DNA of 10,475 bases, taken from NCBI GenBank assembly GCA_937898415.1, contig CALDLA010000138.1, positions 1-10,475 on the forward strand, in the 5' to 3' direction. The position numbers and the translations under genes are program-made. The DNA is from an uncultured Prevotellaceae bacterium. Its GTDB lineage: Bacteria > Bacteroidota > Bacteroidia > Bacteroidales > Bacteroidaceae. The notes under the pieces were generated by a model. That model searched no databases. It saw only the letters and a list, made by a program, of their open reading frames with translations, and was not told the origin of the DNA. This document shows, in pieces, positions 6,362 to 10,475 of this stretch; position 1 is the first letter of the stretch; each line of letters begins with the position of its first letter.

Positions 6362-8655
6362 CCTTTGTTAATGATGGCCATGCATTCCTCGTACTTCAGC
6401 TCGGCAGCCCGATCGTGCAGGTTCTTCGGCAGTCGGTAGTTCTTGCCGTCGTAGCTCAGGTAGGGGCCGTAGCGGCCGTTCAGGATTTCCAGTTTCTCGT
6501 CTTCCAGGAATATCTTCAGGTGCTTCTGCGTCTCCTGCTTGCGCTTCTCCTCTATCAGCACGATGGCTTCGTCCAGCGTGATGGCCATCGGGTCGGTACC
6601 CTTGGGCAGCGACGTGTACTGCTTGTCATGCAGCACATAGGGGCCGAACCGTCCTGCGCCGATGGTCACCTGTTTGCCCTCGAACTCACCGATCTCGCGG
6701 GGTAGTTTGAAGAGTTCCAGTGCTTCACTCAAGGTGAGGCTCTCCATACTCTTGTCCTTGGGCACCTGGGCGAACTGCGGCTTCTCCTTGTCCTCAGCCG
6801 TGCCTATCTGTACCACAGGTCCGAAGCGGCCGATCTTCACAAATACGGGCTTGCCCGTCTTCGGGTCATTACCCAGCTGACGCTCGCCGGCCTTATGCTC
6901 GTTGCGGCTGTTCATCGCCTTGTCCACGGTCGGTTCAAACTGCTTGTCAAAGGTCTTCAGCATCTTCGTCCAGGCCTCGTTGCCCTCGGCTATCTTATCG
7001 AAGTCCTGCTCCACCTTGGCCGTGAAGTTATAGTCCATGATGCCGGGGAAGTTCTTCATCAGGAAGTCGTTCACCACCAGTCCGATGTCCGTCGGCATCA
7101 GTTTACCCTTGTCAGAGCCGGTCGTCTCCTTGCGCACCTTCTGTGTAATCACCTTGCCCTTCAGGGTGTCGACGGTGTACTCCCGCTCTTCGCCCTTCTT
7201 GTCCCCCTTGTGAACGTATTCACGCTGCTGGATGGTCGAGATGGTGGGGGCGTAGGTTGACGGACGGCCGATGCCCAGTTCCTCCAGCTTGTGAACCAGC
7301 GAAGCCTCCGTATATCGTTGCGGCCCCAGGCTGTATCTCTCGGTAGCGCTGATTTCGCGGCGCGTCAGTTCCTGACCCTCGGCGATGGGAGGCAGCACGT
7401 GGCCCGTCTCCTCCGTCTGGTCGTCGTCGTCGCTCGACTCGCGATAGACTTTCAGGAAACCGTCGAACTTGATGACCTCACCCTGAGCGACGAATTGCAG
7501 AGGGTTATGGTCAATCTTAATCTCCACCGTCGTCTTCTCCATCTCCGCGTCAGCCATCTGCGAGGCGATGGTGCGTTTCCATATCAGTTCGTAGAGGCGC
7601 TTCTCCTGTACCGTACCCTCGATAGTAGCCTGGTCCATATAGGTGGGTCGGATGGCTTCGTGAGCCTCCTGGGCACCCTTCGAACTGGTCTGATACTGTC
7701 TCGGCTTGGCGTACGCATCACCATAGAGTTTGGTGATTTCCTCCTTCGAGGCTGCTAAGCATAGCTTCGAGAGGTTCACCGAGTCGGTACGCATATAGGT
7801 GATGCGTCCGTTCTCGTACAGGTGCTGAGCCACCATCATCGTCTGACTCACGGTGAAGCTCAATTTGCGGGCTGCCTCCTGTTGCAGCGTCGACGTCGTG
7901 AAGGGCGGTGCCGGCGTACGCTTCATGGGTTTCTTCTGAACGCTGCTTACCGTGAACGTCGCCTCCTTGCAGGCCTCCAGGAAGTCCATCACCTCCTCAT
8001 GGCTCTTCAGGCGCGTGGCGAGCGTCGACTTCACCTCCGACTGCGACCCGTCTTCGTTGGTAATGCCGAAGACGGCGTTCACGCTGTAGTAGACCTCGCT
8101 CTTGAAGGCCTGCAACTCGCGCTCGCGTTCCACTATCAGACGGACGGCCACACTCTGGACGCGTCCTGCCGACAGGGCCGGCTTCACCTTGCGCCACAGC
8201 ACCGGCGACACCTTGAAGCCCACCAGTCGGTCCAGCACGCGACGGGCCTGCTGAGCGTTCACCAAGTTCATGTCCAGCCGGCGCGGATTCTCAATAGCTT
8301 CCAGGATGGCCGGCTTCGTTATCTCGTGGAACACGATGCGGTTGGTCTTCTCCTCGTCCAGTCCCAGCACCTCGCACAGGTGCCAGGAGATGGCTTCTCC
8401 CTCGCGGTCTTCATCGGAAGCCAGCCACACCTTCTCGGCCTGCTTGGCCTGCTTCTTCAGTTCGCCCACCAGTTTTTTCTTCTCGTCGGGAATTTCGTAC
8501 TCGGGTTCTAGCGAGGTGTCGTCTATACTCAGTTCCTTTTTCTTTAAGTCGCGGATGTGGCCGTAGCTCGACATCACCTTGAAGTCCTTGCCTAAGAACT
8601 TCTCAATGGTCTTTGCCTTGGCTGGCGACTCTACGATTACCAGATTCTTTTGCAT
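6358..8655 (-). CDS. topA: DNA topoisomerase I (type IA), no zinc fingers
   Basis: This enzyme relaxes negative supercoils by transient single-strand cleavage through a 5'-phosphotyrosine link. The 765-residue protein begins with a TOPRIM domain, with Glu9 in VIVESPAKAK and the acidic triad Asp81, Asp83, Glu85 in SDEDREGE. The main body follows, with nucleophile Tyr287 in GRITYMRTDS. The C-terminus carries three glycine-rich repeats (GRFGPVV near 605, GRFGPYV near 665, GRYGPYL near 725) of the Toprim_C-type class. It lacks the Cys4 zinc fingers of E. coli TopA, which is usual for Bacteroidetes and some other phyla. It is first in the minus-strand cluster, behind a -7 box at 8710-8717 and an octamer-rich leader. 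Its stop overlaps the aroK start by 4 bases. Confidence 0.97.
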   Translation of the reverse strand: MQKNLVIVESPAKAKTIEKFLGKDFKVMSSYGHIRDLKKKELSIDDTSLEPEYEIPDEKKKLVGELKKQAKQAEKVWLASDEDREGEAISWHLCEVLGLDEEKTNRIVFHEITKPAILEAIENPRRLDMNLVNAQQARRVLDRLVGFKVSPVLWRKVKPALSAGRVQSVAVRLIVERERELQAFKSEVYYSVNAVFGITNEDGSQSEVKSTLATRLKSHEEVMDFLEACKEATFTVSSVQKKPMKRTPAPPFTTSTLQQEAARKLSFTVSQTMMVAQHLYENGRITYMRTDSVNLSKLCLAASKEEITKLYGDAYAKPRQYQTSSKGAQEAHEAIRPTYMDQATIEGTVQEKRLYELIWKRTIASQMADAEMEKTTVEIKIDHNPLQFVAQGEVIKFDGFLKVYRESSDDDDQTEETGHVLPPIAEGQELTRREISATERYSLGPQRYTEASLVHKLEELGIGRPSTYAPTISTIQQREYVHKGDKKGEEREYTVDTLKGKVITQKVRKETTGSDKGKLMPTDIGLVVNDFLMKNFPGIMDYNFTAKVEQDFDKIAEGNEAWTKMLKTFDKQFEPTVDKAMNSRNEHKAGERQLGNDPKTGKPVFVKIGRFGPVVQIGTAEDKEKPQFAQVPKDKSMESLTLSEALELFKLPREIGEFEGKQVTIGAGRFGPYVLHDKQYTSLPKGTDPMAITLDEAIVLIEEKRKQETQKHLKIFLEDEKLEILNGRYGPYLSYDGKNYRLPKNLHDRAAELKYEECMAIINKG

Positions 8656-8659
8656 ACTT

Positions 8660-8691
8660 TCTTCAATCTTTCAATCTTTCAATACTTCAAT
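8660..8691 (-). repeat. Four tandem octamers in the topA leader
   Basis: Four units with period 8 fill the leader between the topA promoter and its ATG. On the minus strand they read ATTGAAGT, ATTGAAAG, ATTGAAAG, ATTGAAGA, and end 4 bases before the ATG. The two middle copies are identical. Such purine-rich octamers stand where a Shine-Dalgarno site would be in other bacteria. Confidence 0.75.
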
Positions 8692-8709
8692 TTTTTCGAT
8701 TGTGGGGTG

Positions 8710-8717
8710 CAAAAGTA
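8710..8717 (-). promoter_or_regulatory. -7 promoter box of topA
   Basis: TACTTTTG on the minus strand fits TAnnTTTG. The position where a -33 TTTG would be expected (about 8738-8741) reads TAAG, so only the -7 half is convincing. The predicted start near 8706 gives a leader of about 50 bases, filled mostly by the octamer repeats. Confidence 0.55.
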
Positions 8718-8807
8718 CGCAAAACTTTCGCTTACACCTTATTATATATATGTTTTTTTGTTTTTTTTAAGAAAATCGCCTTCATATTGTAATTACTCAG
8801 TTCACCA

Positions 8808-8821
8808 CGCTGGCCCCAGCG
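8808..8821. repeat. GC-rich palindrome in the topA-IS110 gap
   Basis: CGCTGG (8808-8813) and CCAGCG (8816-8821) are perfect inverted arms around CC, a GC-rich island in otherwise AT-rich sequence. It lies between the AT-rich topA upstream region (8739-8800, no gene seen) and the inverted IS110 fragment. The 2-base centre makes it a poor RNA hairpin; it could be a protein site or part of an older element end. No T-run follows. Confidence 0.6.
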
Positions 8822-8834
8822 AGCGAAACGGGAA

Positions 8835-8870
8835 ATAACATTTTTATCCCTGTGCTACAGATTCGCCTGA
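8835..8870 (-). repeat. Inverted, diverged copy of the IS110 transposase 3' end
   Basis: Read on the minus strand, this segment matches 10380-10415 at about 31 of 37 aligned columns. It includes an 11-base identical run, and the end of the reading frame is preserved: TCT GTA GCA CAG GGA TAA reads SVAQG-stop, against TCC GTA GCG CAG GGA TGA in the intact gene. Third-position differences suggest it was once coding. A stop lies just upstream in that frame at about 8874, so only the last few codons survive. It is either the tip of a second IS110 element in opposite orientation or an imperfect terminal inverted repeat. Confidence 0.75.
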
Positions 8871-8877
8871 AAATAGT

Positions 8878-8885
8878 TACCTTTG
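8878..8885 (+). promoter_or_regulatory. -7 promoter box in the IS110 left end
   Basis: TACCTTTG matches the Bacteroidetes -7 consensus and is identical to the ribF and tRNA boxes. No TTTG is found 19-21 bases upstream (8854-8857 reads GCTA). The predicted start, 8889-8890, coincides with the first base of the closing stem of the candidate RNA. It could drive both that RNA and the transposase. Confidence 0.65.
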
Positions 8886-8889
8886 CATC

Positions 8890-9030
8890 GGCAAGTAAGT
8901 AGGCCATAGAATGCAATGGACTTCCGAGTCCAATACTCAGTTTGGTTCCGTCTGCTCGTAGAGTGATAATTGGTCGTTGGAGACCTTATAGGAGACTACA
9001 CATTCTTAGGAGCATCGGACTTGCCTTTTT
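8890..9030 (+). ncRNA. Candidate IS110 bridge (seek) RNA
   Basis: IS110 recombinases are known to be guided by a structured RNA encoded in the non-coding end, with loops pairing to target and donor DNA. Here the predicted transcript begins at the -7 box and is closed by a perfect 7-bp long-range stem, GGCAAGT (8890-8896) with ACTTGCC (9019-9025), followed at once by TTTTT (9026-9030). Inside are a 6-bp hairpin TGGACT/AGTCCA (8917-8922, 8927-8932) with loop TCCG, a stem TACTC/GAGTG (8934-8938, 8961-8965) with a 22-base loop (8939-8960), and GGTC/GACC (8972-8975, 8982-8985). The size, about 140 bases, and the place between promoter and transposase fit. The fold is read by eye; the RNA role is inferred from the family. 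Confidence 0.6.
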
Positions 9031-9043
9031 ACAGTTATGAGAT

Positions 9044-10405
9044 ATGGCACGTAAGGCAGAAAAAGAAAGGACGAAGGATGGCTTGAAGCTGAAGATAGTC
9101 AATCCTAATGCAGCAGGCATAGACATCGCCTATGGTGAGATGCAGGTCTGCGTACCCGAGGACCGTGACGGCGAGAACAACCGTTGTTTCGGCAGTTTCA
9201 CATGCGACTATGAGGGGATTGCCTCCTGGCTCAAGGCCTGCGGCATCACTACCGTAGCAATGGAGTCGACAGGTTCCTATTGGGTAGGCCTGTACTTCTT
9301 CCTTGAGGAAAAGGGGTTTGACGTTCTGTTGGCTAATGCGAAGGACGTTAAGAACGTCTCCGGCAAGAAGACGGACGAGGCGGATGCCGAGTGGATAATG
9401 CTTATGCACAGCTACGGCTTGCTGAAGCCAAGCTTCCATCCTGATGCTGCAGCCCGCAATATCCGCGAGCTTGCCCGCCATCGTGACAACATGCTCCGCA
9501 GTGCAGGCAAAGAAGTCCAGCACATGCAAAAGTCGCTTGTGCTGATGAACATCAAGGTTGATACCGTTATCAGCGACATCCTCGGCAAGTCAGGGAAAGC
9601 CATCATTGAAGCCATACTGGAGGGTAATCACGACCCTAAGTCACTTGCCCAGTTGGCGGACCGGCGCTGCAAGGCCAGCAGGGAAACAATAGAGAAGTCC
9701 CTTGAAGGCACCTGGGATGCCGTACACCTGTTTGAGCTGAAGCAGTCCTATGACCTGTATAAGTACATCCATACGCAGATTGCCGACTGTGAAGCGGAGA
9801 TGGACAGGATGCTGAGCGATTACACAGACGGATGCGGTACGGACATGACAGGGTACGAGGCGACTGAGAAACGCGTGGCAAAGAAGAACGCCATATCGTT
9901 TGATGCCGAGAAGCATGCCTTCTCCATGTGGGGCGTGAATATAATGGAGATGCCTGGCATGAGTCTCGGAGGACTGTCTGTCCTAATGGGTGAGCTCGGA
10001 AGTGGCTTCGTGGAGAAATTCCCATCGGCGAAGAGTTTCTGCAGGTGGTGCAACCTTGTGCCAAACAACAAAATCTCTGGCGGCAAGCTTCTGTCAAGCA
10101 AAGTACCAAAGCAGAAGAACAGGGTAGGACAAGTGTTCAGATTGTGCGCCAACTCGGTGAAGGGTGTCAAGACAGGACTTGGCGTGTATTTCCGCAGACA
10201 GAAGTCAAAGGGAGGCCATCTCCAGGCCATCGTCGCCACAGCAAACAAGATGGCGAGGATATTCTACACCATGGTTGTAAGCAAAAAACCGTTCGACGAG
10301 ACTAAGGTCGGACTTGATGAAAAGACCTTGCTACAAAGGAAAATCAGCATAGCACAGAGAAGTCTGGAGAAACTGAATCTCAGGCTCTCCGTAGCGCAGG
10401 GATGA
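9044..10405 (+). CDS. IS110-family transposase (DEDD serine recombinase)
   Basis: This 453-residue protein catalyses excision and insertion of the element. The N-terminal RuvC-like DEDD domain shows Asp27 in AGIDIAYG, Glu74 in AMESTGSYW, and Asp111 and Asp114 in KTDEADAEW. A helical linker follows (about 140-260). The C-terminal Tnp domain (about 297-400) begins IMEMPGMSLGGLSVL and contains NKISGGK, where Ser345 is the likely catalytic serine, then RVGQVFRLCANSV. All signature residues are present and the frame is intact, so it may be active. It is at the long end of the family's range. The ATG at 9044 follows the candidate bridge RNA T-run by 13 bases. An out-of-frame ATG at 9037 opens a 5-codon frame overlapping the start. 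Its 3' end is mirrored at 8835-8870. Confidence 0.95.
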   Translation: MARKAEKERTKDGLKLKIVNPNAAGIDIAYGEMQVCVPEDRDGENNRCFGSFTCDYEGIASWLKACGITTVAMESTGSYWVGLYFFLEEKGFDVLLANAKDVKNVSGKKTDEADAEWIMLMHSYGLLKPSFHPDAAARNIRELARHRDNMLRSAGKEVQHMQKSLVLMNIKVDTVISDILGKSGKAIIEAILEGNHDPKSLAQLADRRCKASRETIEKSLEGTWDAVHLFELKQSYDLYKYIHTQIADCEAEMDRMLSDYTDGCGTDMTGYEATEKRVAKKNAISFDAEKHAFSMWGVNIMEMPGMSLGGLSVLMGELGSGFVEKFPSAKSFCRWCNLVPNNKISGGKLLSSKVPKQKNRVGQVFRLCANSVKGVKTGLGVYFRRQKSKGGHLQAIVATANKMARIFYTMVVSKKPFDETKVGLDEKTLLQRKISIAQRSLEKLNLRLSVAQG

Positions 10406-10475
10406 AAAATGTTATATAGGAGTCCTCATTACAGCTTCAGTAATCAGCAGTTGGATGCCGTTAATAAAAGCTAAT

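Larger units (their letters stand above)
8871..10475 (+). mobile_element. IS110-family insertion sequence (boundaries approximate)
   Basis: The element comprises a non-coding left end of about 170 bases, the transposase gene at 9044-10405 and a short right end. A long upstream non-coding end is the layout of the IS110 subgroup, whereas the IS1111 subgroup has its non-coding RNA downstream. These elements move through a circular intermediate and usually lack clear terminal inverted repeats, so the tips cannot be read off. The left tip is placed near 8871, where similarity to the inverted fragment ends, just before the -7 box. The right tip lies somewhere after 10405, possibly near 10422. The window stops 70 bases past the gene, and the sequence there shows no further recognised feature. 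Confidence 0.7.

Noticed and set aside
7822..8511. A 229-codon plus-strand frame opposite topA
   Set aside because: Antisense shadow of the topoisomerase coding sequence with biased composition and no recognisable domain.
8739..8800. Possible small gene or CRISPR-like sequence in the AT-rich stretch upstream of topA
   Set aside because: No repeated spacer-repeat pattern, no open frame of note and no RNA structure apparent; it looks like promoter-upstream AT-rich DNA.
9037..9054. A 5-codon upstream frame overlapping the transposase start
   Set aside because: Could be chance; nothing beyond the overlap suggests translational control.
9044..10405. Possible defence or retron-type system around the transposase
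   Set aside because: The protein has complete IS110 DEDD and serine-Tnp signatures and there are no reverse transcriptase, nuclease or toxin genes nearby.
10409..10474. A 21-codon open frame after the transposase stop
   Set aside because: Too short to support; it lies in the IS right end, resembles nothing known, and the opposite strand is equally open there.

Overview
The window looks like chromosomal DNA of a Bacteroidales bacterium, most likely Prevotellaceae. Three things point there. Promoters follow the Bacteroidetes TTTG-N20-TAnnTTTG pattern. Start codons lack convincing Shine-Dalgarno sites. The topA-aroK-speA-argB-ECF sigma gene order and the topoisomerase I ending in glycine-rich C-terminal repeats instead of zinc fingers also fit. 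The family placement is inference from sequence style, not a database result.

Left part (1-1966). A tRNA with anticodon CAT lies on the minus strand at the very edge. Divergent from it is a plus-strand pair, ribF (FMN/FAD synthesis) and a CPBP-family membrane protease, whose start overlaps the ribF stop by 4 bases. Two complete promoters sit back to back between the tRNA and ribF. The ribF promoter is so close to the start codon that its mRNA should be almost leaderless. A strong hairpin terminator follows the protease gene and separates it from the convergent minus-strand genes.

Middle (2095-8655). Six genes run on the minus strand in transcription order topA, aroK, speA, argB, an ECF sigma factor and a short membrane-anchored probable anti-sigma protein. 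topA/aroK overlap by 4 bases, aroK/speA abut exactly and sigma/anti-sigma overlap by 11, so much of the block is probably co-transcribed and translationally coupled. The functions are mixed: DNA supercoiling, shikimate phosphorylation, arginine decarboxylation to agmatine, arginine biosynthesis and stress-type transcription control. The leaders of topA and argB both carry short tandem octamers ending at or just before the ATG.

Right part (8656-10475). After the topA promoter comes a non-coding stretch of about 390 bases, then an IS110-family transposase with a DEDD RuvC-like domain and a serine Tnp domain. The non-coding left end of this element holds the most interesting signal: a -7 promoter box, then a segment closed by a 7-bp long-range stem (8890-8896 with 9019-9025), containing internal hairpins and ending in a T-run. 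This is where an IS110 bridge (seek) RNA would be expected. Immediately left of it, 8835-8870 is an inverted, diverged copy of the transposase 3' end, including a readable SVAQG-stop. This suggests nesting into a related element or an unusual terminal inverted repeat. The right boundary of the element is not resolved before the window ends.
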